Shown one piece after another: positions 8,019 to 16,917 of a stretch of DNA of 64,000 nucleotides. Made by a program: the position numbers and the translations under genes. The DNA is taken from assembly GCA_017452265.1 (NCBI GenBank), contig JAFTMS010000007.1:62001-126000 (forward strand), given 5' to 3'. This DNA is from Bacteroidales bacterium (lineage in GTDB: Bacteria; Bacteroidota; Bacteroidia; Bacteroidales; UBA932). Below the pieces are notes generated by a model. The model ran no database searches. It had not been told where the DNA came from and worked only from the letters and a program-made list of their open reading frames with translations. The stretch's first letter is position 1. Each line of letters starts with the position of its first letter.

Positions 8019-8972
8019 ATGAGACATTTCACATCGGTAACACAGCTTGGAGAGTTAGAGAAGGCTTTCGAGGCGGCAAGATATGTTAAGGAGAATCCGT
8101 TTGCGGATCAGGAGCTCGGCAGAAACAGGACGCTGCTGATGATATTCTTCAATTCCAGCCTGAGGACAAGGCTCAGCACCCAGAAGGCGGCGCTGAATCT
8201 CGGCATGAACGTGATAGTGCTGGATGTCAATCAGGGAGCATGGAAGCTTGAAACGGAGCGCGGAGTGATAATGGACGGAGACAAGCCTGAGCATCTGCTT
8301 GAGGCGATACCGGTAATGGGATGCTACTGCGACGTGATCGGAGTGCGCTCGTTCGCCCGTTTCGAAAGCAAGGCGGACGACTATCAGGAAGTCATCATAA
8401 ACCAGTTCATAAAATATTCAGGCAGGCCTGTATTCAGCATGGAGGCAGCGACAAGGCATCCGCTCCAGACATTTGCGGACATGATCACCATCGAGGAGCA
8501 CAAGAAGGTGGAGAAGCCGAAGATCGTCATGACATGGGCACCGCACCCGAAGGCTCTTCCGCAGGCAGTTCCGAACTCGTTTGCAGAAGGCGTCAACATG
8601 ACGGATTACGAGTTTGTGATCACACATCCGCACGGATATGAACTGGATCCGGCATTCACAGGACGTGCACGCATTGAATACGACCAGCGCAAGGCATTCG
8701 AGGGCGCAGACTTCATATATGCAAAGAACTGGTCGGCATACACCGGGGAGAACTACGGCAAGGTGCTCTGCACAGACCGCGGCTGGACCATTGATTCGGA
8801 GAAGATGGCGCTGACAAACAACGCATATTTCATGCACTGCCTTCCGGTGCGCAGAAACATGATAGTCACGGATGAAGTCATAGAGAGTCCGCAGTCGATT
8901 GTCATTCAGGAGGCGGCAAACCGCGTCGTGTCGGCACAGACCGTTTTGAAGGAAATTCTGCGTAAATTATAA
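8019..8972 (+). CDS. argF': N-succinylornithine carbamoyltransferase
   Basis: Transfers carbamoyl phosphate to N-succinylornithine, the Bacteroidetes variant of the citrulline-forming step. 317 residues. The carbamoyl-phosphate loop is FFNSSLRTRLS (residues 43-53), AATRHPLQTFADM follows near 145, and HCLPVRRNM near 275 is the transcarbamylase C-terminal signature. Pro90 is present in GDKPEHLL; as I recall, the Bacteroides fragilis enzyme has Pro at this position and acetylornithine enzymes have Glu, so succinyl specificity is predicted. It has its own promoter and is followed by the first copy of the repeated stem-loop. Confidence 0.96.
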   Translation: MRHFTSVTQLGELEKAFEAARYVKENPFADQELGRNRTLLMIFFNSSLRTRLSTQKAALNLGMNVIVLDVNQGAWKLETERGVIMDGDKPEHLLEAIPVMGCYCDVIGVRSFARFESKADDYQEVIINQFIKYSGRPVFSMEAATRHPLQTFADMITIEEHKKVEKPKIVMTWAPHPKALPQAVPNSFAEGVNMTDYEFVITHPHGYELDPAFTGRARIEYDQRKAFEGADFIYAKNWSAYTGENYGKVLCTDRGWTIDSEKMALTNNAYFMHCLPVRRNMIVTDEVIESPQSIVIQEAANRVVSAQTVLKEILRKL

Positions 8973-8975
8973 CAT

Positions 8976-9034
8976 ATTGCACATCAGTCGTTTAGCGAAA
9001 CTGCGTGCTCCCCTTTGGCAGCACGCAGTTTAAG
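8976..9034 (+). repeat. Repeated stem-loop element, copy 1
   Basis: The core is an 11-bp perfect inverted repeat (AAACTGCGTGC ... GCACGCAGTTT, 8998-9031) with a C-rich then G-rich loop. It starts about 25 bases after the argF' stop and ends 40 bases before argB. Copies 2 and 3 are near 19.40 and 48.60 kb. The stem is terminator-like but is followed by few T residues. Conservation of upstream flank (CATCA...CGTTTA) as well as stem and loop argues for a dispersed element or RNA motif rather than an ordinary terminator. Confidence 0.75.
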
Positions 9035-9070
9035 CAAGAGGCTGAAAATCAGAAAATTGCAAAACACGCT

Positions 9071-9934
9071 ATGATAAGGATAGTGAAGATAGGCGGAAAC
9101 GTCGTTGACAATCCCGAGCTGCTGAGGTCCTTTGTGAAGGACTTCGCGGCAATGCCCGGCATGAAGGTGCTGGTGCATGGAGGCGGCGTGATGGCAAGTC
9201 AGATGCAGAAGTCGATGGGCATGACACCCGTTATGGTGGAAGGCCGTAGGGTTACGGACGAAGACGCGCTGAAGGTGGTCACAATGGTATACGCAGGGTG
9301 GTGTAACAAAAACATCACCGCACTCCTGCAGTCCGAAGGATGCAATGCAATAGGGCTTACAGGAGCGGACGGAAATGCCATCAGGGCGATGAAGCGTCCG
9401 CCGGTATTTGTAGAAAGCCTCGGAAAGGATGTCGATTACGGATACGTCGGCGACGTGAAGGCCGAAAGTGTAAATTCAGCATTCATATACAGTCTGATGG
9501 AAAGAGGCATCGTGCCTGTATTCAATGCAATCAATCACGACGGAGAAGGCAATCTCCTGAATACCAATGCAGACACGATTGCATCATCGGTGGCATGTGC
9601 GCTTGCAGGATACCGCTACAGGGATTGCAGGGACGTATGCAGCAGATGTGAGGAATGTACGCATTGCAGCGACGACGGCAGGCTGACTCACGAGACGGAG
9701 CTGATATACTGCTTCGAAAAGGACGGAGTGCTGTACGACAAGGATGACGATTCGAGCGTGATTCCTGAAATCGACAGGGAACGTTTTGCATCTCTGAAGG
9801 CGGAAGGACGTGTGGCGGACGGGATGATTCCAAAGCTGGCCAATTCGTTCAAGGCGATAGACAGCGGTGTGGGTAGGGTTATAATAAAGCATGCGCGTAA
9901 CCTTCTGAACGACAAGGGCACTGTGCTGAGGTAG
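9071..9934 (+). CDS. argB: N-acylglutamate kinase with a Cys-rich insertion
   Basis: Phosphorylates N-acylglutamate with ATP. 287 residues, longer than the usual 255-260. KIGGNVVDN at residues 5-13 and VHGGGVMASQ near 36 are the amino-acid-kinase glycine loops; NTNADTIA near 160 and GGMIPK-like DGMIPKLANSF near 255 complete the fold. The frame opens at 9005, but ATG at 9071 gives the family N-terminus and leaves the stem-loop outside the gene. Between residues about 180 and 210, where homologues are short, there is a segment with Cys186, 190, 193, 196 and 199 (C-x3-C-x2-C-x2-C-x2-C). That spacing could bind a metal; its role is unknown. Confidence 0.95.
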   Translation: MIRIVKIGGNVVDNPELLRSFVKDFAAMPGMKVLVHGGGVMASQMQKSMGMTPVMVEGRRVTDEDALKVVTMVYAGWCNKNITALLQSEGCNAIGLTGADGNAIRAMKRPPVFVESLGKDVDYGYVGDVKAESVNSAFIYSLMERGIVPVFNAINHDGEGNLLNTNADTIASSVACALAGYRYRDCRDVCSRCEECTHCSDDGRLTHETELIYCFEKDGVLYDKDDDSSVIPEIDRERFASLKAEGRVADGMIPKLANSFKAIDSGVGRVIIKHARNLLNDKGTVLR

Positions 9935-9968
9935 ATTGCCACGGCCTGGAAGGCCTCGCAATGACGTA
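9935..9968 (+). repeat. REP-like palindrome ending GCAATGACG
   Basis: Starting at the base after the argB stop, ATTGC (9935-9939) pairs with GCAAT (9958-9962) and GGCCT (9944-9948) with AGGCC (9950-9954), followed by GACG. A related half-site ending AATGACG occurs twice at 16.9 kb. Typical of dispersed extragenic palindromes. Confidence 0.5.
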
Positions 9969-10001
9969 TCGGCAACAGGCTTAGCACAATGAGACGGAGG
10001 T

Positions 10002-10245
10002 AATCCGGGAAATGAGGCGATTTTACGGAGCAGAGGGGCAAAATGTAGGGGTGATCCGGGAAATGAGGCGATTTTACGGAGCAGAGGGGCAAAATGTAGG
10101 GGTGATCCGGAAAATGGGGCGGTTTTACGGAGCAGAGGGGCAAAATGTAGGGGTGATCCGGGAAATGGGGCGGTTTTACGGAGCAGAGTGGCAAAATGTA
10201 GGGGTGATCCGGAAAATGGGGCGGTTTTACGGAGCAGATAACTGA
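10002..10245 (+). repeat. 51-bp direct tandem repeat, about 4.7 copies, between argB and argE'
   Basis: The core ending TTTTACGGAGCAGA recurs every 51 bases five times, with substitutions such as AGGCGA/GGGCGG alternating between units. Each unit contains an imperfect inverted repeat (TCCGGnAAA ... TTTTACGGA) with the layout of the two perfect inverted repeats near 28.9 kb. Because 51 is divisible by 3 the array is open on several frames (for example 17-residue periodic peptides), but I take these as artefacts. Together with the REP-like palindrome it fills the 320-base gap before argE'. Confidence 0.85.
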
Positions 10246-10254
10246 TATTTTGAT

Positions 10255-11412
10255 ATGGAAGGATATATTGATACGCTGAAGGCGGAGGCAGTTGAGTTGC
10301 TGAAGGATATGGTGGCGATACCGTCACTGTCTTTCAGTGAAGATGCCGTGTGCACATTTGTAAGCGGGTGGCTGTCGGACAAGGGTGTGCAGCACGAGCG
10401 TATCGGCAATAACATCATAGCAGAGCACATCACGGACAAAGGAAGGCCGGTGCTTATGTTGTGTGCCCATATGGACACTGTTCCACCGAGTCCGGAATAC
10501 AGCTTCGATCCGTACAAGCCTGATTATGAAGCGGCGGCAAAAGAGGTCGAAGAGAAAATGAAGGTCGAAGCTGCGGCGAAGGAAGGAGAGAAGGGCTACA
10601 TGAAGGTGCGGGCGGAGGATATTGTGGCGGGGCTGGGAAGCAATGACGACGGGGCTTCGGTGGTGGCGATGATTGCAGCATACCGGTATTTCAGCGGGCA
10701 AGACGTCAATATTGTGCTTGTACTTACTTGCGAGGAAGAGCGTTCAGGTCAGGGCGGCATGACGGCCATGTGGCCGCTGCTTCAGGAAAGGTACGGTGAG
10801 GGAATATATGCAATCGTCGGAGAACCGACCGGAATGAAGGCAGCAACTTCCGAAAGAGGCCTTCTGGTCATAGATGCCCAGGCACACGGCGTCAGCGGAC
10901 ATGCAGCAAGAAACGAAGGAGTGAATGCAATATACATCGCATTGGAAGACATCGGAAAGCTGCTCGACCATAAGTTCGCAAAAGTGTCACCGAGAATGGG
11001 GAATGTAAATCTGAACGTGACACAGATCAATGCAGGAACGGCCCACAACGTGGTCCCTGACAGCTGCACCTTCGTCATAGACATACGCCCGACAGAGCAA
11101 TACACCAACGAAGAGATACTGAACGAGCTGCAGGGCATATGCCGGAGCACTCTCAAACCACGCAATCTGAAGAACCGTTCAAGCGCCTCAGGAGAGCACT
11201 CTCCTCTAACGCAGACGGCAGAAAGGCTCGGCATAGAGTCGTTCTCATCCCCGACCACGTCCGACTGGATGCGGATAACATGCGATGCCATAAAGATGGG
11301 CCCGGGAGACTCATCCCGCTCGCACAGGAAAGACGAATTCGTCTTCACCGAAGAAATTGAAGAAGCAATAGAAACATATATAAGATTCATACATGAGTAC
11401 GCTTTGGAGTAA
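10255..11412 (+). CDS. argE': N-acylornithine/N-acylcitrulline deacylase, M20 metallopeptidase family
   Basis: Removes the N-acyl group late in arginine synthesis, probably succinyl from succinylcitrulline in this lineage. 385 residues. Zinc ligands are visible as the His in CAHMDTVPP near 72, the Asp in GLGSNDDGAS near 125, TCEEERSGQGG near 160 with the catalytic Glu pair, GEPTG near 187 and the late His in SRSHRKDEF near 360. Between the first and second metal motifs there is a charged Ala/Glu/Lys helix of about 30 residues (YEAAAKEVEEKMKVEA region), absent in the homologues I know. Its 3' end overlaps argH by 20 bases, so translation is probably coupled. Confidence 0.9.
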   Translation: MEGYIDTLKAEAVELLKDMVAIPSLSFSEDAVCTFVSGWLSDKGVQHERIGNNIIAEHITDKGRPVLMLCAHMDTVPPSPEYSFDPYKPDYEAAAKEVEEKMKVEAAAKEGEKGYMKVRAEDIVAGLGSNDDGASVVAMIAAYRYFSGQDVNIVLVLTCEEERSGQGGMTAMWPLLQERYGEGIYAIVGEPTGMKAATSERGLLVIDAQAHGVSGHAARNEGVNAIYIALEDIGKLLDHKFAKVSPRMGNVNLNVTQINAGTAHNVVPDSCTFVIDIRPTEQYTNEEILNELQGICRSTLKPRNLKNRSSASGEHSPLTQTAERLGIESFSSPTTSDWMRITCDAIKMGPGDSSRSHRKDEFVFTEEIEEAIETYIRFIHEYALE

Positions 11413-12718
11413 AGGAACGCAGGCGACTGAGCTTGTGGAGGATTTCACTGTAGGAAACGACCGCATTCTGGACATGCGGCTTGCAAAATATGACGTTCTG
11501 GGCTCGCTGGCCCATATCAGGATGCTTGAGCGAATCGGCCTGCTGAGCAAAGATGAGCTGGACACTCTCACCCGGGCGCTGAACAGCATCCTCGGCGAAA
11601 TAGAACGAGGTGAATTCGTACTCGAAGACGACGTTGAGGACATCCATTCACAGGTGGAGCTGCTTCTGACACGTCGCCTCGGAGATATAGGCAAGAAGAT
11701 TCATTCAGGACGTTCACGCAACGACCAGGTGCTGGTGGACGTGAAGCTGTTCCTCAAGGACGAAGTACTGAAGCTCAGGGAAGAGACGCTCACCCTCTTC
11801 AACACCCTGCAGAGCCTCAGCGAGAAGCACAAGGACACACTTCTGCCGGGATATACACACGGACAGGTGGCCATGCCTTCTTCGTTCGGCCTCTGGTTCG
11901 GAGCATATGCGGAAGCACTTGCCGACGACATGTACATGCTTCGCGGCGCGTACAACGTGACCGACCAGAACCCTCTCGGATCAGCTGCAGGATACGGAAA
12001 TTCGTTCCCTCTCGACAGGCAGATGACGACAGAGCTTCTCGGTTTCGGAAGCATGGACTACAACGTCGTGGCGGCGCAGCTGAGCCGTGGCAAGACAGAG
12101 CGTGCGGTGGCATCAGCGATGGGCGCGATTGCACTGACGCTCAACAAGTTCGCCGCAGACTGCTGCATGTATATGTGCCCGAACTACGGCTTCATAAAGT
12201 TCCCGGACACGCTTACGACCGGATCCAGCATCATGCCTCACAAGAAGAATCCGGACGTTTGGGAAATCATGAGGGGCAACTGCAACAGGATCATGGCCAC
12301 AGAGAATCAGATCGGCATGCTCTGCAGCAACATGCCGCACGGATATCACCGTGAATTCCAGCTTCTCAAGGACATCGTCTGGCCGTCGCTCGATCTCATG
12401 CACAAGTGCCTCTTCATGGCGGACTACATGCTCCGGCACATAAGCGTGAACGAGCATATACTTGACGCTCCGATATTTGACTATCTGTTCACGGTCGAGG
12501 AAGTGAACCGCCGCACTCTGGAAGGAATGCCGTTCAGAGACGCATACAAGTCGGTAGGAATAGAAGTGAACGATGGGAAATTCCGCTATCAGGGTGCGGA
12601 AGGCAGAAGCAACGGAGAGCTTAAGCCGGAAGACCTGCATCACACGCACATAGGTAGCATCTGCAACCTGTGCAACGACAGCATAAAGGCAAAAATGGAA
12701 AAGGCGTCAGAATTCTGA
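11393..12718 (+). CDS. argH: Argininosuccinate lyase
   Basis: Splits argininosuccinate into arginine and fumarate. 441 residues. HSGRSRNDQV near 103, PGYTHGQVAMP near 150 and the family signature TGSSIMPHKKNPD near 275 are all intact. Last gene of the arg cluster. Its stop codon lies inside the terminator palindrome at 12699-12727. Confidence 0.98.
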   Translation: MSTLWSKGTQATELVEDFTVGNDRILDMRLAKYDVLGSLAHIRMLERIGLLSKDELDTLTRALNSILGEIERGEFVLEDDVEDIHSQVELLLTRRLGDIGKKIHSGRSRNDQVLVDVKLFLKDEVLKLREETLTLFNTLQSLSEKHKDTLLPGYTHGQVAMPSSFGLWFGAYAEALADDMYMLRGAYNVTDQNPLGSAAGYGNSFPLDRQMTTELLGFGSMDYNVVAAQLSRGKTERAVASAMGAIALTLNKFAADCCMYMCPNYGFIKFPDTLTTGSSIMPHKKNPDVWEIMRGNCNRIMATENQIGMLCSNMPHGYHREFQLLKDIVWPSLDLMHKCLFMADYMLRHISVNEHILDAPIFDYLFTVEEVNRRTLEGMPFRDAYKSVGIEVNDGKFRYQGAEGRSNGELKPEDLHHTHIGSICNLCNDSIKAKMEKASEF

Positions 12719-12727
12719 CGCCTTTTT
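12699..12727. terminator. Bidirectional intrinsic terminator after argH
   Basis: A perfect palindrome, AAGGCGTCAG / CTGACGCCTT around AATT, with A's before and five T's after. It contains the argH stop codon and can also terminate leftward transcription from the WG-repeat gene. Confidence 0.88.
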
Positions 12728-12779
12728 AACGGTTTTCGCACCTGAAGCCCGAACAATTTTCGCAAGCTCCGGTCGCCAA

Positions 12780-15611
12780 TCACTTGCGATCGAGGCTGTA
12801 CATCGGTTCGATGCGGAGATTCTCACATGGCACCACGACGGCCTTCTGTGCAGTGTCGTAAAGTCCCCATTTACCTTCAACGGCAACCATAAGCAAGCCT
12901 GTATCAGCAAGATAGCTGTCGTCAACAGACTGTGCAGTGAACGGAAGATGATAATCCACAGGAACAACCGGTGCATGGTTCTTCAGGTCATACTGCAATG
13001 ACTCCGCCCCGGCCTTCACATCAAGGATTCCGTCCTTCTCGGAAATAACGATCTGCTCGTCACGAAGATTCATGATCCATTTCCTGGCCTGAACGTCATA
13101 CGCAGCATTCTGACCTCCGCTGCGGACCATCAGCACATCATGTCCGACCATCTCTATTCCGTCGTATACGCTGCCAAGAACGAATTCCTTGGTGGACAGA
13201 TCCATGAAGCCATACTTGGAATACATGTTCACGACAATAGCGTATCTTTCATACTCCTTGCCTTCGGACGTGAGGGCATTGTGGATGGATACGTTCTCAT
13301 ATTCCTGATTCAGGAGCCATGCCCTTTCCCTGACGTCGTAGATGCCCTTGAGGTAGTTGTGGTCGGCGGTTATCACGGCATACTTGTCTCCGTGGAGCAC
13401 CATCTCCTCAGCTCCATCAGTGCGGCATATCCAGCGACCGTCCTTGTAGTCGAGGATACCGTCCTCCTTGACGCCCTTGTAGCTGATGTAGCCGCGGCCC
13501 ATGTCGGCAATCACAGTGCCCTCGACAGGCTGCACGACCCAGCTGCGCACGTTGAGGTTGTACACTCCGTACTTCGGAGCCGACGCGTTCGAACTTTCGT
13601 TCACGATGACATATCCGTCAGGGAGCAGCTTTGCATCCCTGAATGTGGACGTGAACACATTGTTTCTCGTCTTGAGATCCATCACAGTAAAGCCGCCTCC
13701 GTTCGAAATGCAGGCATAGTTGTCGAGCACTTCCATGAGAAGGGACTGAACCGGAAGGACCAGCTTCTTGATGGAAAGGTCGAAAAGTCCCATGTTCCTG
13801 CCGTTCCTCACGGTCACAAGCCTGTGGGACATCTCATTGTAGAAGCATTCGTTCACCGCTATGATCTCGTCATAGGAACAAGGCATCACGAAGTCCTTGA
13901 CATAGGTGTCGTATATTCCGAATTTGCTGCGGTTCACGACGCGAAGCTCCTTCAGATTTCCACCGATGATGTCGTCAAACACGCATTCAGCACGAGGCTG
14001 GCCCGAAACCAGATCGTAAAGGCCGTGCTTGGCTTCCTTGACGACTTCAGCACAAATGACCTCCTCATTGCCGGCATCGGTCATCGTGCACACACGCACA
14101 TCCTCGAACTCCGCCGGCAGCAGCCACTTCGATGACCTGAGGTCGTAGACTCCCTTCTTTCCTTTCTTCGAAAGTACGATCAGACCGTCATATCCTTCGG
14201 CAGGCACGACATCGTTGTACCAATCGTCAAACACGAGGCGCTGGTTCACAAGGTTGTACAGCCGGAGGGAATCCGACTGACGCATCACGGCGTAATCAGA
14301 ACCGAGAAGTTCGAAGCTGTCGTAATCGCAAGGCAGGAGAAGCGATCCCGTCCATACGTCCAGAAGACCCTTTCTGTTTCCGTTCTCTATCACGGTCACA
14401 TAGGCGGGACGTCCGTCGACATTTATGCTGTGGTCGGCCTTATGGGCAAGCTTCACGGTCTTCTTCAGATCCACATCGTAATATGAACCCGAAGCCGCAG
14501 CGTTCACAATGAGCATGAGCCTCTTTGCCTCGGCATAGTCCAGAGCCACGTCCTCATCCCTCAAAGCCTCGAACTCCTTCGTTCCATACGAAAGAGAAAG
14601 CATTTCATTGGTGAACTGCTTGAGATTCAAAGGTATGAGAGTATCGAGAATATATTTCGACGGAGTCGCAAGGCATGAATCCCGCAGATGCTCGTCATAC
14701 GAAGTGAGATTCATCCATTTCCTGTTGGTCGAGAATATCTTCGTGCCGTCCGAAAGGGTGAACAGCCTGTAGTTTCCGTCAAGGACAGGCATCTCGGTCT
14801 GGTCGCATGGAATCAGCACTTCATTGTCGAGATTCAGGGCACCGTAACGTCCGAAGTCATGGGTTATCAGGTATGCGGAATCATCTGAAAGGGATATATT
14901 GTCGTAAAGCGACGAAAGCCTGTCGCTGGTGTATACGGCCTTCTTCTTGCCGGCCGTAAGGAAATAGAAATCACCGTTCGTCACCTGATACGCATCGAAC
15001 TCGAACGGAGCGACGAGCTGGTACGTCTCGGGACTGACGATGCCGCATTTCTCATTGACCGTCAGTACGATAGGAGCACCGGCCGCAAATGTGTAGAGCC
15101 CGTGTCCCTTGTCGTTGTCCTCGTGCACGAGGGCGAGGGTCTGCTTGTCCTCGCCATGGAAGACGTAGCAGGAACCGTATTCCTCCACCTGCGGATACTC
15201 GCATGGAACCACCATCTTTCCCTTGGCGTCTATCATTCCGTACCTGCCGCCTGTGACGACCTTCGCGAATCCGGCCTTGTCGAACACACCGGGCTCGTCG
15301 AACTCAAGTCCGGTCAGGTATACGCCCGATATGTCGATCGGAGTCCACCTCATCCTTCCGCCCATCATGTAGGCGACGAAAGCCTGACCGCCTTCGTTGA
15401 ACGGCTCGACCTTGGCGAAGACAGCCGGTATGACGAACTTGTACTCGGCGTCCGCGTATCCCCATAATCCTTTCTTTTCGAGACATTTGCCTCCGTTCTT
15501 CAGCTTTTCGATCTTCTTTTCGTTGTTTTCCTTGAGTTTCGGTCTACCGTCATCGGCAAAAAGGACGGAAACGCTGCATGCGAGAAGCAAAGTAAGCAAT
15601 ATTCTTTTCAT
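12780..15611 (-). CDS. Exported WG-repeat protein
   Basis: 943 residues with a signal peptide (MKRILLTLLLACSVSVLFA). The body is made of many WG-like repeats: KKGLWGYADAEYKFVIPAVF, RYGMIDAKGKMVVPCEY, KKGVYDLRSSKWLLPAEF, YGFMDLSTKEFVLGS, KWGLYDTAQKAVVVPCE, each about 35-50 residues. Such proteins are predicted beta-rich solenoids in the envelope, sometimes next to effector or glycan systems; no enzyme motif is visible. Met at 15611 rather than 15617 gives the better signal peptide. It is transcribed alone, convergent with argH across the terminator. Role unknown. Confidence 0.85.
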   Translation of the reverse strand: MKRILLTLLLACSVSVLFADDGRPKLKENNEKKIEKLKNGGKCLEKKGLWGYADAEYKFVIPAVFAKVEPFNEGGQAFVAYMMGGRMRWTPIDISGVYLTGLEFDEPGVFDKAGFAKVVTGGRYGMIDAKGKMVVPCEYPQVEEYGSCYVFHGEDKQTLALVHEDNDKGHGLYTFAAGAPIVLTVNEKCGIVSPETYQLVAPFEFDAYQVTNGDFYFLTAGKKKAVYTSDRLSSLYDNISLSDDSAYLITHDFGRYGALNLDNEVLIPCDQTEMPVLDGNYRLFTLSDGTKIFSTNRKWMNLTSYDEHLRDSCLATPSKYILDTLIPLNLKQFTNEMLSLSYGTKEFEALRDEDVALDYAEAKRLMLIVNAAASGSYYDVDLKKTVKLAHKADHSINVDGRPAYVTVIENGNRKGLLDVWTGSLLLPCDYDSFELLGSDYAVMRQSDSLRLYNLVNQRLVFDDWYNDVVPAEGYDGLIVLSKKGKKGVYDLRSSKWLLPAEFEDVRVCTMTDAGNEEVICAEVVKEAKHGLYDLVSGQPRAECVFDDIIGGNLKELRVVNRSKFGIYDTYVKDFVMPCSYDEIIAVNECFYNEMSHRLVTVRNGRNMGLFDLSIKKLVLPVQSLLMEVLDNYACISNGGGFTVMDLKTRNNVFTSTFRDAKLLPDGYVIVNESSNASAPKYGVYNLNVRSWVVQPVEGTVIADMGRGYISYKGVKEDGILDYKDGRWICRTDGAEEMVLHGDKYAVITADHNYLKGIYDVRERAWLLNQEYENVSIHNALTSEGKEYERYAIVVNMYSKYGFMDLSTKEFVLGSVYDGIEMVGHDVLMVRSGGQNAAYDVQARKWIMNLRDEQIVISEKDGILDVKAGAESLQYDLKNHAPVVPVDYHLPFTAQSVDDSYLADTGLLMVAVEGKWGLYDTAQKAVVVPCENLRIEPMYSLDRK

Positions 15612-15640
15612 AGTCATTTGAATTCAATTCTTACAATCTG

Positions 15641-15648
15641 CAAATATA
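15641..15648 (-). promoter_or_regulatory. -7 box of the WG-repeat gene
   Basis: Reverse strand TATATTTG, 30 bases before the start codon, matching TAnnTTTG. Confidence 0.65.
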
Positions 15649-15693
15649 ACCTTTTTTTTCGCCTTGACCAACTTATTCAGACAGAAGAATGAC

Positions 15694-15701
15694 TATATTT
15701 G
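15694..15701 (+). promoter_or_regulatory. -7 box of the C-S lyase operon
   Basis: TATATTTG, 20 bases before the start at 15721; a TTGACC lies about 30 bases further upstream. Back-to-back with the promoter of the WG-repeat gene. Confidence 0.65.
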
Positions 15702-15720
15702 CAGCCTCAAAATTTCTTGT

Positions 15721-16917
15721 ATGGGAAAATATGATTTCGACAAGGTCATCGACCGACGCGGAACGGGCGCTCTGAAGACGGACGCGCTCAAGGAGAGATT
15801 CGGTCATGACGGTCTGACACCCCTTTGGGTGGCGGATATGGACTTCGAGACGCCTCCGTTCGTCGTTTCAGCACTCAAAAGACGCATGGAGCATCCCGTT
15901 TTCGGATACACAGTCGAGCCGGAGGACTACTGGCCGACCGTAATGAAATGGATTTACGAGCATCACGGCTGGAAGGTCAAAAGGGAATGGCTGACATATA
16001 TCCCCGGCATCGTCAAGGGAATAGGCATGGTCATAAACGCCTTCCTCGGCCCTGAAGACAAGGTCATAATCCAGCCTCCGGTATATCATCCTTTCCGCCT
16101 CGTTCCACAGGGAAACGGACGTAAAATCGTTTATAACCCTCTGAAGGAGAACAAGGACGGCACATATTCGATGGACTTCAGCAATCTTGAAGAAGTCTGC
16201 GACGAATCCTGCCGTCTGCTGATACTTTCCAACCCGCACAACCCGGCAGGAATAGTCTGGCCGCGCGAGAATCTGGAAAGGCTGGCGAAGTTCTGCCACA
16301 GCCGCGGAATCATTGTGATTTCGGACGAGATACACTGCGACATGGCCCTGTACGGCCATAAGCATATCCCGTTTGCGAGCGTTTGTCCGGAAGCCGCGCA
16401 GTGCAGCATCACGTTCGCTGCACCGTCCAAGACGTTCAACATTGCGGGCATCGTAAGTTCTTACGCCATCGTGCCATGCAGGGAGCTGCGCGAGAAGTTC
16501 TACGGATGGCTCACGGCCAACGAGCTCAATGATGCGCCCATCTTCTCGCCGATTGCCACGATCGCAGCCTTCAAGGAGGGCGAAGAGTGGCGCAGGGAAA
16601 TGCTGGAATACATCGAGGGCAACATCGAATACATAGTCGATTATTGCGCACGCGAGATTCCTGCAATCCGTCCGCTCCGTCCGCAGGCATCATTCCTCGT
16701 ATGGCTGGACTGCCGTGCTCTCGGACTTTTGCACGATGAATTAGTCAGCCTGTTCGTAGAGAAAGCCGGCCTCGCGCTGAATGACGGTGAGATGTTCAAT
16801 CCCGGGGGCGAAGGCTTCATGAGGATGAACGTGGCCTCATCGCGAAAAGTGCTGGAAAGGGCAATGGAACAGTTGAGGAATGCAGTGGAGGCGATTTCTC
16901 GACTGCGCTCGAAATGA
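15721..16917 (+). CDS. PatB/MalY-type aminotransferase-fold cystathionine beta-lyase
   Basis: Fold-type I PLP enzyme of the C-S lyase group, cleaving cystathionine or related thioethers to homocysteine, pyruvate and ammonia. 398 residues. LWVADMDFETPPFV near 38 is characteristic of the group; LSNPHNPAGIVW near 165, ISDEIHCDMALYGH near 200 and Lys237 in APSKTFNIAGI bind PLP. The frame opens at 15664 but Met at 15721 follows the promoter directly. Its last residues (ISRLRSK) are encoded by a REP-like repeat. The stop overlaps a possible start of the next gene, which is also a sulfur amino-acid enzyme. Confidence 0.92.
   Translation: MGKYDFDKVIDRRGTGALKTDALKERFGHDGLTPLWVADMDFETPPFVVSALKRRMEHPVFGYTVEPEDYWPTVMKWIYEHHGWKVKREWLTYIPGIVKGIGMVINAFLGPEDKVIIQPPVYHPFRLVPQGNGRKIVYNPLKENKDGTYSMDFSNLEEVCDESCRLLILSNPHNPAGIVWPRENLERLAKFCHSRGIIVISDEIHCDMALYGHKHIPFASVCPEAAQCSITFAAPSKTFNIAGIVSSYAIVPCRELREKFYGWLTANELNDAPIFSPIATIAAFKEGEEWRREMLEYIEGNIEYIVDYCAREIPAIRPLRPQASFLVWLDCRALGLLHDELVSLFVEKAGLALNDGEMFNPGGEGFMRMNVASSRKVLERAMEQLRNAVEAISRLRSK

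Noticed and set aside
10002-10245. CRISPR array
   Set aside because: Units are directly contiguous with no unique spacers, and no cas genes are near.
9584-10327. Long repeat-bearing frames on both strands across the 51-bp array
   Set aside because: Openness follows from the repeat length being a multiple of three; they overlap argB and have no independent start context or family.
13140-14135. 331-codon plus-strand frame
   Set aside because: Antisense to the WG-repeat gene; no motifs.
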